The notes under the pieces: model-generated | Seen by the model: the letters and a program-made list of their open reading frames with translations, nothing else | Told to the model about the DNA's origin: nothing | The model's database searches: none | In this document: in pieces, positions 22,831 through 32,903 of the stretch | How positions within the stretch are numbered: the first letter of the stretch is position 1 | How the letters are laid out: each line of letters opens with the position of its first letter | Source: Dendrophyllia cribrosa | Lineage: Eukaryota; Cnidaria; Anthozoa; Scleractinia; Dendrophylliidae | NCBI GenBank assembly: GCA_024195265.1 | Contig: JAJLRJ010000006.1 | Location: 25,009,270-25,073,269 of the forward strand | Direction of reading: 5' to 3' | Length of the DNA: 64,000 bases | Translations under genes and position numbers: made by a program

Positions 22831-25800
22831 ATGGCTACCTCCGTTGACTATAATACATGGTCGTTAGAAGATTTGAGAGACGAAGCTACCAAACGGTCTA
22901 TACTTTATATTTCTAAGGACGGGGTTAAAACATTGGCGAGTAAACTTAGGACTCATGACAGGTTAATGATAGGTGGAGAGAGTCCTGTCAAAGGAACCAA
23001 AGAAGCAGTGGAAGAGCAGTTACTTAATCCTAGTTATGAGCAGCAGTTGAAGTTGTTAGAACTACAAAGGGAAATAGAAAGAGAAAAGCGCGAGGCAGAA
23101 AGGGAGGCAGAAAGAGAGAAAAGGGAAATTAGAGAGTTAGAAATTAAGGCAGAAAAAGAAAAGCGCGAGGCAGAAAGGGAGGCAGAAAGGGAGAAAAGAG
23201 AGTATGAAAGACAGAAAGCCCACGAGGAAGAAGAGCGTTCGATGAGAGAAGAGCAAAGGCTTAGGCTACTAAGAAGTGAAAAGGAGGAGTTTGAAGTCAG
23301 GGACGCCGAACGACGCCAGGTGAGTGAGTCTCGAAGTAGGAAACCTAAATTTATGAAAATCAAGGAAATGAGAGAAAATGAAGACATTGATGATTATTTT
23401 AGAATATTTGAAATGACTGCAAGAGCGCAATCTTTACCGGAGGATGAATGGGTTGGTAATCTGGTGCCTAAACTCACTGAAAAGGCGAAAACAATCTATT
23501 TGGAAATTCCAGATACTATGTCACAGGACTACCATGAAAGCAAATCAATAATTATTAAAGCCTATCGGTTAACTGCTGACCATTATAGATATAGGTTTCG
23601 GACATCAGACAAACAACCAGATGAGGATTTCGTTCAGTGGGGAAATAGGACGAGAAGGTACCTGAATCGGTGGATGGCAGTTGCTAACGCAACAGGAGAC
23701 CCAGAAAAAATCCTGGAGCAGATAATGATTGAGAGATTGTTGGATGCAGTAAGCCCAGAGCTTAGAGCTTGGCTAAAGGAGCAGAAACCCACAACTGCTG
23801 AGGAGCTTGGCAATCTGGCTAACTTACATGTACAGTCGAGAAAAGGACCGCTTGTTGGCGGTAAGTATGCACCATATGTTAAAAGCCAGGGGTTTAAAGA
23901 CAACAAACAGACAGATCAAAGAGCAGAGAATTTACCTTTTGAACCGAACCAGAGGAAAAATCCAGTTCCACAAACAAGATTTCCTCCCACTCCTAGGAGT
24001 AGGAATCCAGGAAGAGAAATTAAATGTTATAAATGTGGAAAATTAGGACACATGTCCTTCAATTGTGGCCGGGGCCGAAGTAATCCCTCGCAGGGATATT
24101 TGCTATGTATGACCCCTCTTGCGTCGGAATCAGAGTACCCAGCTTGCAATGTTAAAGGGAAAATCGGCGGGAAATTTGCAGAGATGATAGTAGATTCTGG
24201 GTGTACTAGGACCCTTGTGCATAAGAAGTATGTAAGCCGAGATTCCTTAACTGGGGACAAAATAACGGTATTAACAGCGGCGGGAGAACGTCTCGTAGTA
24301 CCCCTAGCAAGCGTGGAGATTTTAAGTGAGCAGGGAAGGCATGTGGAATTAGTAGGTGTGCTGGATACATTACCTGTTGATTGTTTACTTGGTAGATCGT
24401 CATTCGGACAAACTCTTTCCAAGAAAAATGTTCTAGATCAATGGGAGAGAAATGTTTCAGATGTCAACACCGGCCAAGGTGACGCTTTTGTACTGACGCG
24501 ACGTCAGAAAGCATTGGAAGACGCCCAGAAGAGAGCAGATGAGTTGGTAGACAGAGAAAACGTGCTTGCAATCAAGAGTTTAGCCAAGAAAGAGGCGAAA
24601 CATGTCAGTTTACAGGAAGGTGATTTGCAAACTCTTTTCGAGGACAAGAAGCAAGATGAATCCCGCGATATGAACTTAGAGAGTAATGCAGACGTCGTTA
24701 CTGGTGAGGATCTTTCAAAAGATAAAGAGGTTGGACAAGCTCTTGAGAAGTCAGACCTGAGTGACACAGAAGATTGTACAGGTGAGAATCTTTTTCCAGC
24801 TAACATTCTTGATCGAAACAGAAATCAATTAATTATAGACCAGAAATCAGATGTGACTCTCAGTACGGTACGCAATGGTGCAATCGGAAAAGCACCTGAC
24901 AAATCAGATGGCTATTTCTTTGACAATGAATTGCTAATGCATCGCAGGTTTTATGAAAATCCACACAATGGGATGAGGTATGTGGATCGCATCGTCGTTC
25001 CAGAATCGTATAGGAATGAAATACTTCGTGTTGGTCACACTATTCCCCTGTCGGGCCATATGGGTAGTGCAAAAACGTTAAGTCGTATAGCTGCTCACTT
25101 CTTTTGGCCCAAACTTCGCTTTGATGTTAATAAGTACTGTGCAACCTGTCCACAGTGTCAGTTAGTGGCCAGGAAGATGAAGTCTAAAAGGGCGCCTTTA
25201 AAACCAGTTGAAATTGAGACTCAGTCATTCAGGAAGATTGCTATCGACATTGTGGGAGAGTTACCACGGACGACAACCGGTTACAAGTACATATTGACAA
25301 TTGTTGATTATGCAACGCGTTACCCAGAAGCTATGCCCCTGAGAAATGTTAGTTCTAAAACAATCGCAGATGCCCTTATCCAGTATTTCAGCAGGGTCGG
25401 TATTCCCGATGAATTAGTTTCTGACCAGGGATCTAATTTTATAGGTAAACTCATGGCGCAGTTGTATGAACAACTGGGGATCACTAAAATGAAAACGTCG
25501 GTTTACCATCCAGAAGCTAATGGATTGGTCGAGCGCTTTAATGGCACGCTTAAGTTTATGCTCAGGAAGTTTGTAAAGGAATGCGTGAAAAATTGGGACA
25601 AGTACCTCCCATACTTGCTTTTTGCTTACAGAGAGGTCCCATCCGAATCAACTGGATATTCCCCTTTTGAATTACTCTATGGTCGAACGGTTAGAGGACC
25701 ACTCGCCGTTATCAAGGAGACTTGGCTAGACCCAAAACCTTCTGAAAATAATTTAGTAAGTCATGTTCTTGAGATTCGCAGACGCCTCGCAACGATGCAG

Positions 25801-27564
25801 CGAGTTGTTCAAGACCAAATGAGAAAAGTACAAAGTAAGCAGAAGCGCTTATACGACACCCACAGTTCTAAGCGTCGATTGGAGGTTGGGGACAAGGCCT
25901 TAGTTTTGCTACCCAGTCCTGGTAGTAAACTTGAGATGCAGTGGCAAGGTCCATACATGGTTACCAAAGCACTGGCCGATGGGTTGAATTATGAACTTGA
26001 CACCGGTAAGTCTCACAAACAACATCGTACATATCACATAAATTTGCTTAACAAATGGCAAAGCAGAGATGAAATTGCTGCCTTAATCATGCCAGAATCA
26101 CCAGAAATGCCGTTGCCACATGAGAGTAATGTTCCTTTATTTCCAAATGACGAGACATGGAAAGATGTCATAATTTCCGATGAGTTAACTGTTCCTCAGA
26201 GGCAACAGCTTGAGCATTTGTTACATGAATATGCAGATGTGTTTTCAGGGAGTCCTAACTTGACAAGTGTTATTACTCATCAGATCGACACAGGAAACGC
26301 TACACCCATCCGTTGTTCTCCTTACCGGGTACCCCAAAAACTTGAAGAAGAGGTGAATAGAGAAATCGAGAGAATGTTGGATATGGGGATAATCCGTCCC
26401 TCTACCAGTCCCTGGGCGTTCCCTGTTGTTATTGTGCCTAAACCGGATGGTACAATTCGTTTTTGTGTCGATTACAGGAAGCTTAATAGCGTAACCAAAA
26501 TGGATGCATATCCTATACCGTCAATGGACAGAATGATCGACAAAGTGGCTGCCGCGAATTTCATCTCCACGATTGATCTCACGAAAGGCTATTGGCAGAT
26601 TCCACTAGAAACTTCCACAATTCAGAAATCTGCATTTATTACCGCCAAAGGGTTATATGAGTTTTTAGTAATGCCATTCGGTATGAAGACAGCACCAGCT
26701 ACGTTTCAACGAATGATGTCGGACATTGTTCTGAAAGGACTAAGCTTTGCAGATGCCTTTATAGATGATGTCGAAGTCGACACACCCTCTTCCTTCCCGC
26801 AGCATTTGTTTGAACTTCGCCAGGTTCTGCAACGTCTCCGAGAATGTAATCTAAATGCATGGCCTTCCAAATGCAAAATGGCAATGTCAACAGTTGATTT
26901 TGTCGGTCATCGGGTTGGTGGAGACAGTATTGAGCCACGGACAGCCTTGGTTCAAGCCATCAGGAACTACCCCAGGCCTGTGACCAAGAAACAGGTAAGA
27001 TCTTTTTTAGGTCTCGTTGGGTACTATAGAAAATTTATTCCAAATTTTTCTCAGAGGGCTGCCGTTCTAACTGACTTAACAAGAGGTAAGAATCCCAGTA
27101 AAGTTAAGTGGTCAGAAGTCCATGAATCAGCATTTCAGGATTTAAAATGTGCTATGCAAAGTTCCCCTGTTTTACGACCACCCCATTGGAATGACGAATT
27201 CATTTTACAGGTCGATGCTTCAAATAGAGGCCTTGGGGCAATTTTAAGCCAGAAAGATAGTAACGGAGAGGAACATCCTGTTGTTTATGCAAGCAGGAAG
27301 CTTCAGCCTAGAGAAGAAAAGTTATCTACTACAGAGAAAGAATGTCTAGGTATCGTTTGGGCTGTAGAATTGTTTAGGTATTATCTTTTTGGCAGGACAT
27401 TTAAACTCCAGACTGACCATAATCCATTGGTTTGGTTGAACCAAGTGCGAGATAAAAGTAAGAAGTTACTACGATGGAGTATCACATTACAAGAATATGA
27501 TATGATTATCGAACACAAAAGTGGTAAGAAAAATTGTAACGTGGATGCCCTCAGCAGAGTGTAG
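22831..27564 (+). CDS. Gmr1-like gag-protease-integrase-RT-RNase H polyprotein
   Basis: 1,577 residues from ATG 22831 (an in-frame start further left would lie in the LTR). Residues 80-170 form a highly charged Glu/Lys/Arg coiled coil. At 175-330 is a capsid-like domain with the look of the SCAN fold (IKEMRENEDIDDYFRIFEMT). A CCHC knuckle CYKCGKLGHMSFNC lies near 399. Protease has the active site VDSGCTRT near 455. Integrase has HHCC (GHTIPLSGH; CATCPQC, about 730-775) and the DDE residues D near 805, D in SDQGSNF near 867, and E in GLVERFNG near 901. RT follows (FCVDYRKLNSVTK; IDLTKGYWQIPL; MPFGMKTAPATFQRMM; active site FIDD near 1310), then RNase H (VDASNRGLGAIL; STTEKE; QTDHNPL). No stop or frameshift is seen, so it is potentially functional. 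The unusual point is integrase before RT. Confidence 0.96.
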   Translation: MATSVDYNTWSLEDLRDEATKRSILYISKDGVKTLASKLRTHDRLMIGGESPVKGTKEAVEEQLLNPSYEQQLKLLELQREIEREKREAEREAEREKREIRELEIKAEKEKREAEREAEREKREYERQKAHEEEERSMREEQRLRLLRSEKEEFEVRDAERRQVSESRSRKPKFMKIKEMRENEDIDDYFRIFEMTARAQSLPEDEWVGNLVPKLTEKAKTIYLEIPDTMSQDYHESKSIIIKAYRLTADHYRYRFRTSDKQPDEDFVQWGNRTRRYLNRWMAVANATGDPEKILEQIMIERLLDAVSPELRAWLKEQKPTTAEELGNLANLHVQSRKGPLVGGKYAPYVKSQGFKDNKQTDQRAENLPFEPNQRKNPVPQTRFPPTPRSRNPGREIKCYKCGKLGHMSFNCGRGRSNPSQGYLLCMTPLASESEYPACNVKGKIGGKFAEMIVDSGCTRTLVHKKYVSRDSLTGDKITVLTAAGERLVVPLASVEILSEQGRHVELVGVLDTLPVDCLLGRSSFGQTLSKKNVLDQWERNVSDVNTGQGDAFVLTRRQKALEDAQKRADELVDRENVLAIKSLAKKEAKHVSLQEGDLQTLFEDKKQDESRDMNLESNADVVTGEDLSKDKEVGQALEKSDLSDTEDCTGENLFPANILDRNRNQLIIDQKSDVTLSTVRNGAIGKAPDKSDGYFFDNELLMHRRFYENPHNGMRYVDRIVVPESYRNEILRVGHTIPLSGHMGSAKTLSRIAAHFFWPKLRFDVNKYCATCPQCQLVARKMKSKRAPLKPVEIETQSFRKIAIDIVGELPRTTTGYKYILTIVDYATRYPEAMPLRNVSSKTIADALIQYFSRVGIPDELVSDQGSNFIGKLMAQLYEQLGITKMKTSVYHPEANGLVERFNGTLKFMLRKFVKECVKNWDKYLPYLLFAYREVPSESTGYSPFELLYGRTVRGPLAVIKETWLDPKPSENNLVSHVLEIRRRLATMQRVVQDQMRKVQSKQKRLYDTHSSKRRLEVGDKALVLLPSPGSKLEMQWQGPYMVTKALADGLNYELDTGKSHKQHRTYHINLLNKWQSRDEIAALIMPESPEMPLPHESNVPLFPNDETWKDVIISDELTVPQRQQLEHLLHEYADVFSGSPNLTSVITHQIDTGNATPIRCSPYRVPQKLEEEVNREIERMLDMGIIRPSTSPWAFPVVIVPKPDGTIRFCVDYRKLNSVTKMDAYPIPSMDRMIDKVAAANFISTIDLTKGYWQIPLETSTIQKSAFITAKGLYEFLVMPFGMKTAPATFQRMMSDIVLKGLSFADAFIDDVEVDTPSSFPQHLFELRQVLQRLRECNLNAWPSKCKMAMSTVDFVGHRVGGDSIEPRTALVQAIRNYPRPVTKKQVRSFLGLVGYYRKFIPNFSQRAAVLTDLTRGKNPSKVKWSEVHESAFQDLKCAMQSSPVLRPPHWNDEFILQVDASNRGLGAILSQKDSNGEEHPVVYASRKLQPREEKLSTTEKECLGIVWAVELFRYYLFGRTFKLQTDHNPLVWLNQVRDKSKKLLRWSITLQEYDMIIEHKSGKKNCNVDALSRV

Positions 27565-27637
27565 TGGTCAGTTAGCAATGCACCATCCCTACTCGCCCAT
27601 TGCTATTTTTGTATCGTATTCTCCCAAAAATAGACAA

Positions 27638-27651
27638 TTTTAGGGGGGAGG
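27638..27651 (+). promoter_or_regulatory. polypurine tract
   Basis: TTTTAGGGGGGAGG lies immediately before the 3' LTR, the normal plus-strand primer position. Confidence 0.9.
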
Positions 27652-28660
27652 TGTCACGTATACAATCAACTACATTAAGTTTTTTTTCCTTTTGCCATGT
27701 ATATATTATGTTTATTCGCTGTTTTCGTTGTAATTAGCAAGTTTACCACTATTTATTATGTTTGTTCGCTGTTTTCGTCGCAATTAGCAAGTTTGTACCA
27801 GATGTTGTTAAACCTCTTTGTTATAAGATAATCCTCGTTACGTAACTTATGATATAAAATATTTGCGTTATAATTACTTTTTTTTTAAATTAGTCTGTAT
27901 TCTGTATTCAGTAAAATGACTGTATGAAGTATTATCATTATAATTTGTGTAGGCTTTTAGTATATAAGTAACGTGTAAATAATTTTTGATTGCTCGAAAA
28001 AGAAGGTCGAAAGAGTAGAGAGTTTTGTCAAGTCGGTCGGAGGATAGGAGTTGAGAGAAGAGAAAACACTGTTCACCGCCAAGAATCATTGGCAGGGGCT
28101 TCCTGTAGTGTTCCAAGGGAAAAACTCATTTTTTCCAGAGGGAGTCAACGTGGAGAAAGGTAAAGTTAATGTGGAAGACAAGTAAAGTTAACGTCGGAAA
28201 GACAAACGTGGAAGAAATGTAAAGTTAACGTGAAGAGGACGGAAAGCTATCGTAGAAAGGACGAAGGACGGAAAGCTAACGTAGAAAGGCCGAAGTGGAA
28301 GATAAGCAAAGACGGACGAGAACATTTGGACCGCAAGCTAGAAGGATTTAAAGAGCAAGGTTTAAGGAACAATTCACAAACTGTTTAATTATTTAATTAC
28401 CGTTTATACTGTAAGAACTTTATTATTTTACTTCATTAGAATTTGTTAATTTAGTTGGACTTTAAAAGTAGGATTAAGATTAAAATAGTGATTTGTAATT
28501 ATAGTAATTTAAGTCTAGTTATTAAACTTATAGGGTTGTTTTGTTACTTTCGTGTTGTGTGTTTGGGGAAAGGACTTGTGTATGCTGTCGGTCGTGGTAT
28601 TCCTTTTTTTGTTTTCGGTGGGCACCAAGGGGACCCAGCGTGGTGGCGCGGATCGTCACA
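27652..28660 (+). repeat. 3' LTR of Gmr1-like element
   Basis: 1,009 bp, nearly identical to 21737-22747, including the TATA-like box and the purine-rich minisatellite. It is followed directly by the second TCTGC. Confidence 0.96.
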
Positions 28661-29326
28661 TCTGCCAAAAGGCTTCTTAGTGTTCCGATTAGAAAGAAAG
28701 AACCAGTTACTCCTGAGGTTGTTCAGCGCTTGTTTGCGCATTATGGCTCCGCTTCCGCTAGTTTATCTGATTTACGTTTGCTCAGTTTGTGTGTTTTGGG
28801 TTATGCGGGATTTTTCCGTTTCAACGAGTTAGTTCAATTGCGCAGGTGTGATTTTCTATTTGAAGATTCTTTCATGAGAATTTTTGTTCAGCGTAGCAAG
28901 ACGGACATTTATAGGGATGGAGCTTGGGTTGTCATTGCTAAAACCCTAAAGCCTACTTGTCCTGTTATGTTAACCCTTCGTTATTTTTCAGTTGCTTCTT
29001 TTTCAGAAGACAGTGAAGTTTTCATTTTCCGTCCACTTGTTTTCTGCAGCAGCAATGGATCTTATCGTTTTCGTGGGTCTGCCCCATTGTCCTACTCTAG
29101 GGCGCGCGAGATAGTGCTTTCCGCTTTTGAGGCCGTTGGCCTCTCCAAACAAGATTATGGGCTTCACAGCCTTAGAGCTGGAGGCGCCTCCGCCGCGGCA
29201 AATGCCCAGATTTCTGATCGTTTGTTTAAGAGACACGGACGTTGGAAATCAGACAAGGCTAAGGATGGCTACATAAAGGATAATACTCTTGCTTTGTTGT
29301 CGGTTTCATTGTCATTGGGTATTTAA
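28661..29326 (+). pseudogene. YR of element 2, 3' catalytic half
   Basis: Resumes after the gypsy insertion with a duplicated TCTGC, reading SAKRLLSVPIRKKEPVTPE. The catalytic residues are present: Arg in GFFRFNEL, HxxR in LHSLRAGG, HGRWKS, and the Tyr nucleophile in DGYIKDN, followed by a natural end SLGI and TAA at 29324. Apart from the insertion the recombinase half is intact, unlike the copy in element 1. The two halves are 6.9 kb apart and cannot make one protein. Confidence 0.92.
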
Positions 29327-29349
29327 TTTACTTCCCGTTCTTTTAGTTC

Positions 29350-29448
29350 GCCCGTACACGGCTCGTGTTGACACACCCCATAAGTGGTTGCTTATTACAT
29401 GGTAAATGATTTATATTCGGTTGAGCGGGGAAGCGTATTAGAATATAA
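29350..29448 (+). repeat. B1 repeat of element 2
   Basis: Starts GCCCGTACACGGCTCGTGTT. Its partner B2 is at 29815-29913, with one A/G difference seen. Confidence 0.93.
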
Positions 29449-29449
29449 A

Positions 29450-29601
29450 TGTATTTATCATGGGTTACGTAACCTCATTTTTGGGCGTTTGTGACACTTT
29501 GTCACAATGCTTCATTAGCGGGGTGTCGGGTATATATACGGTGAGGCCTTCATTTGTATTCATTCGAGTCATACGACCGCACTCTGTTCGCCTCTAAATT
29601 A
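29450..29601 (+). repeat. A2 repeat of element 2
   Basis: Internal copy of A1, no difference seen. It follows B1 almost directly; this B1-A2 junction is the expected circle-junction copy of PAT-like elements. Confidence 0.93.
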
Positions 29602-29814
29602 AATACCCAATGGCTATATTAGCATTCAGGAAGTTTATTTTTTCTATTCTTGGCTTGCCATGTTTTGTTTTGTTTTTTCACATTATACTAGATTATGTTG
29701 TGATCGTAATCTTCATGCTAGACATTACAGTTACTGCTCTGTTATTATTTTGCGCCACATTGGTTATTGACATATATCTTGTAATTTAATTGACATGGAG
29801 GACATAATAAAGAG

Positions 29815-29913
29815 GCCCGTACACGGCTCGTGTTGACACACCCCATAAGTGGTTGCTTATTACATGGTAAATGATTTATATTCGGTTGAGCGGGGGAGCG
29901 TATTAGAATATAA
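29815..29913 (+). repeat. B2 terminal repeat of element 2
   Basis: Right end of the element. The 213 bp between A2 and B2 hold no ORF. Confidence 0.93.
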
Positions 29914-30065
29914 GTGAAAATTGTACGATCTTAAACATTCAGAGCTGCCATTGCACAAACCATTTTCCAACGCAATCAAGTAATTAAATATGCTTTTATT
30001 TTCTGTAGGTTGGTTACGCAATTTCCGCGTCATATGCCACACGATTTCGATTTTCATCTGCTGTA

Positions 30066-30069
<4 letters not shown>

Positions 30070-30119
<50 letters not shown>
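30070..30119. repeat. (TA)n microsatellite
   Basis: About 24 TA units. Confidence 0.97.
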
Positions 30120-30122
<3 letters not shown>

Positions 30123-32114
30123 ATAATGCACCTCCTTGAACACTATTTTCTGTGTAATAAAACAAATACATACTTCAATGCGTTATACACCAGACACAGT
30201 GCACGAAACGACCCTGTTTGTTTTCCGTTCTTCTTGATAAGATTCGTAACTGTTTATCTTTCATGAAACAAGGGACGTTTCAATCTAAAATGACCATTAG
30301 TGCAACACCCAGGAAATTAATTTAGAAAGTGATAAATATGCATGCTTGCTCATCAGTCTAATGCTGTGTTCACACTAGGGCGTACATGTTTAGTCTTATC
30401 ACGAATGAAACAAGTTTCACTGCGACATTTGTTCACATCAAGCGGCACATTGCGCCAATCATGATCGAAACATGTTTATACTTAGCATGATCGAAACTAC
30501 CTTATGACGTAGTTTCGATCTAAGCAAGGAAGTTCAGTTCTAACTAAACTGCTTTCTGTTTCAGGGTTCATCCTCGCTACTCAAGTATTGAGTCAAACTC
30601 TTTAATTACGTCGGAATTAAAGCTGCTTAACCACACCGTAGGGTGTGAAAATATTGTAGCCATCGCTGAACTTGGAAACCGCTTGAGCGGATGTAGTTAT
30701 AACATTGGCTATATTTCGAACTAAAATGATAAACAACTAAAACGCCCCTAGAGTTGACTAAATGCAGTTTTGCACCACAGAGGCGTATAGCGCGCACAAT
30801 ATATATTTTTTTCACCTGTAATGGGTGACTTTCAGTGATTTTGAAGGTGTCGTACGAACACCACTCGAATGCAACGATTACGTCATCGCTGTATTTCAGT
30901 TAATTGTCTTTTTTTCTGCTGCAAAGTTTATCACTTGGTTATATGAGCATTTTTACTGTTAACAAAATGCCGAATAGTAGTTATTTAAGGCCTATGTTAT
31001 GAAAGATTTGAAATTAAGCAGGTTCAATGACATGTTGGGAAAGAAAGCTGAGACTTTTAATTCGCACAGAGAGACAATATTTCATGTTACTTTGAGTTAA
31101 AACGGGTTACTTAATGGCTTCCTACCTTCCGAATAAAGCAGCAATACAAGATAGCGCTTCATTGTACAATCTTCGTCATCTTCGTCTGAAGATTCATGCA
31201 ACTGCGAAAACAGGGTAAAAAATGCTCAAATATGCTAAATGAAATGCTATGCTTAACTAAATTTCAATTACTGGCGTCAGCCAATGAAATTTTTCAAAAT
31301 TACAAATATAGCTAAAAATAAACTGATGCATGAATACTAAGTGTTGGGCGCATACTAAATGTTGAAGACAGGAAGTAATGACTTGATCTTGAAAAGACAG
31401 GGCGATATCAGGCCTGTCTGAAACCTTCTGAAGCCATTTATCATATAGTATGCAATATCGGGAAGTGATTTAACTTTACCGAAATATACCGTGTTCCTTT
31501 TCCAATCGCTAAGAAAGTGTCGTCAAACAGAGATCTATTGGCTGTTAAAACCAAATTATTTTGTATCACGGTGAACACATTTAAATACTAAGGACTTCAA
31601 CCTTGATTGCGATCAACGGTGACCCTTTTTCATGATTTGGAATTCGAAGCCAACAATGGCCAGCTTTGATATCTCAACTGTTAAAAACAAACACTTAAAA
31701 ATTGAATATTTTTATTTCAGTTACGGATGTCGTCGAAGCAACTTCTCTCCATCACATTTTAAATGAAGGCATTTTAAGACCTATAAACTTTAATTGAGCC
31801 ATACAACATATTTGTTAAAGATGTAGAGTAATTAATATCTACTGGGAATAGCAAAGCGCACAAATGACGTCAGTACTCATGTTTGTCTGAGTTTATAATT
31901 TATTCTTGTTTACTCTTGCATTTCTGACAATAGAAATTAGTTATTAGGAATCCCCTGAGAGTCACTTTTGGTTTGTTTGTCTGAGTTTTAGTTCTATAAA
32001 TAGTAATTGTGCGCTTCGCTATTAGCAAAACCTTAAGCTTATTCAGTCTTACTGCGATAGCTAAAATCGATAAAATGCTTACCGACGAAACCCTATGTTT
32101 TCTTATACATATAT

Positions 32115-32146
<32 letters not shown>
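30120..32146. other. no gene recognised; dispersed short repeats
   Basis: GATCGAAAC words recur at 30464-30520 in both orientations. AATAGCAAAGCGCAC near 31847 is roughly inverted as GTGCGCTTCGCTATT near 32009, with GTTTGTCTGAGTTT repeated directly between them, so a small foldback remnant may be present. No credible ORF. A (TA)n run lies at 32123-32146. Confidence 0.45.
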
Positions 32147-32147
<1 letters not shown>

Positions 32148-32261
32148 ACTAGTTAAAAAGACCGAAAATGGACAACTTTTGGTATAAAAAAATGTAAAAA
32201 TTTAGTTAAATTCTCGCAAAGGTCACATCTGGTCTTATCGCATTTGTAACAGCCGGGTGCT

Positions 32262-32401
32262 CACTAAGGTGCAGGATTGCAGAAAACTAGTTTAATGAGA
32301 TGGAAATCATATTTCTATCTCATTGAATAACAATACATCCCATTGTATCATGTTTCGTTCTAAAAAAACTGAATTAATTTTCTGCAATCCTGCACCTCAC
32401 T
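32262..32401. mobile_element. 140-bp MITE with 9-bp target duplication
   Basis: The terminal inverted repeats read CACTAAGGTGCAGGATTGCA on the left and the complement of AGTGAGGTGCAGGATTGCAG on the right. The flanking direct repeat CCGGGTGCT occurs at 32253-32261 and 32402-32410. A 9-bp (or 8-bp) duplication points to a Mutator-like or hAT-like family. No coding capacity. Confidence 0.82.
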
Positions 32402-32429
32402 CCGGGTGCTTGTGCATCCGTTGTCGGCT

Positions 32430-32903
32430 GCGGGCTGTTTCTGCACTTTGAAGGTGCTAAAATTTCTTGACCTTTGCGAGAATTTCCTTGTCAGTTCTAA
32501 AACATTTTTCAGCGCCCAAACTGGCAAAACATATAGTGTTCGACAAAGACTTTCATGCAACTCCAATAATGTAATTTATTTGGTTCATTGCAAGAAATGC
32601 AATCTCCAGTATGTTGGATCTACCACTACTGAATTTAAAGTTAGATTTAGGAACCACAAATCTACTATGAAAACAAAAAAGAAAACCTGCGAGGTCGCCA
32701 TACACTTCAACAGAACGCCACACATTCTATCAGATTTCACTTTTCAATGCATAGACCAAATTTATACAAACACAAATCAAGACACAGAAAAATTACTTGT
32801 CACGAAAGAAGCGTACTGGAGTGCGCAGCTATTTTCCCTTTCGCCTTTTGGGCTAAATAAAAGACAGGAATTTCATTCAAAAAATCGTATTCATTACAAT
32901 TAA
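32430..32903 (+). CDS. PLE GIY-YIG endonuclease domain (5'-truncated)
   Basis: The open frame contains the Penelope-type GIY-YIG nuclease that nicks target DNA for reverse transcription. It shows DLCENFLV upstream, then VIYLVHCKKCNLQYVGSTT (a GIY-YIG variant with the Cys pair of PLEs), the catalytic Arg in FKVRFRNHKS, the Glu in TKEAYWSAQLF, and FGLNKRQEFHSKNRI near the C-terminus, stop TAA 32901. The RT domain that should precede it is absent, so the usual start is missing and the frame begins within the left junction. The frame is otherwise open, suggesting a fairly recent copy. Confidence 0.88.
   Translation, partial: AGCFCTLKVLKFLDLCENFLVSSKTFFSAQTGKTYSVRQRLSCNSNNVIYLVHCKKCNLQYVGSTTTEFKVRFRNHKSTMKTKKKTCEVAIHFNRTPHILSDFTFQCIDQIYTNTNQDTEKLLVTKEAYWSAQLFSLSPFGLNKRQEFHSKNRIHYN

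Larger units (their letters stand above)
21737..28660 (+). mobile_element. Gmr1-like Ty3/gypsy LTR retrotransposon, integrase before RT
   Basis: A complete, very young insertion. The LTRs of 1,011 and 1,009 bp begin TGTCACG and end CGTCACA. By eye they differ by three substitutions and one 2-nt T-run indel. The target duplication TCTGC is at 21732-21736 and 28661-28665. It has a tRNA-type primer-binding site, a polypurine tract and a single uninterrupted gag-pol frame. The order gag-PR-IN-RT-RH is the copia order but the sequences are gypsy, which defines the Gmr1 clade. It disrupts the YR gene of the PAT-like element and is the last event in that nest. Confidence 0.95.
18464..29913 (+). mobile_element. 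PAT/DIRS-like YR retroelement 2, split direct repeats A1-ORFs-B1-A2-B2
   Basis: The layout is textbook for PAT-like elements: A1 (18464-18615), gag, RT-RH-MT, YR, then B1 (29350-29448), A2 (29450-29601) and B2 (29815-29913). A1 and A2 look identical over 152 bp and B1 and B2 differ by one base over 99 bp, so the insertion is young. Without the nested gypsy element the length is about 4.5 kb. The left flank ends ACATATA and the right flank starts TGAAAATTG, with no target duplication. Gag carries a frameshift and a stop, pol a stop and an MT deletion, and YR is interrupted by the gypsy insertion, so the copy is non-functional and may have been mobilised in trans before the gypsy insertion. Confidence 0.92.

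Noticed and set aside
23034..23387. Ser/Leu-rich minus-strand frame
   Set aside because: Antisense shadow of the Glu/Lys-rich coiled coil of the gypsy gag.
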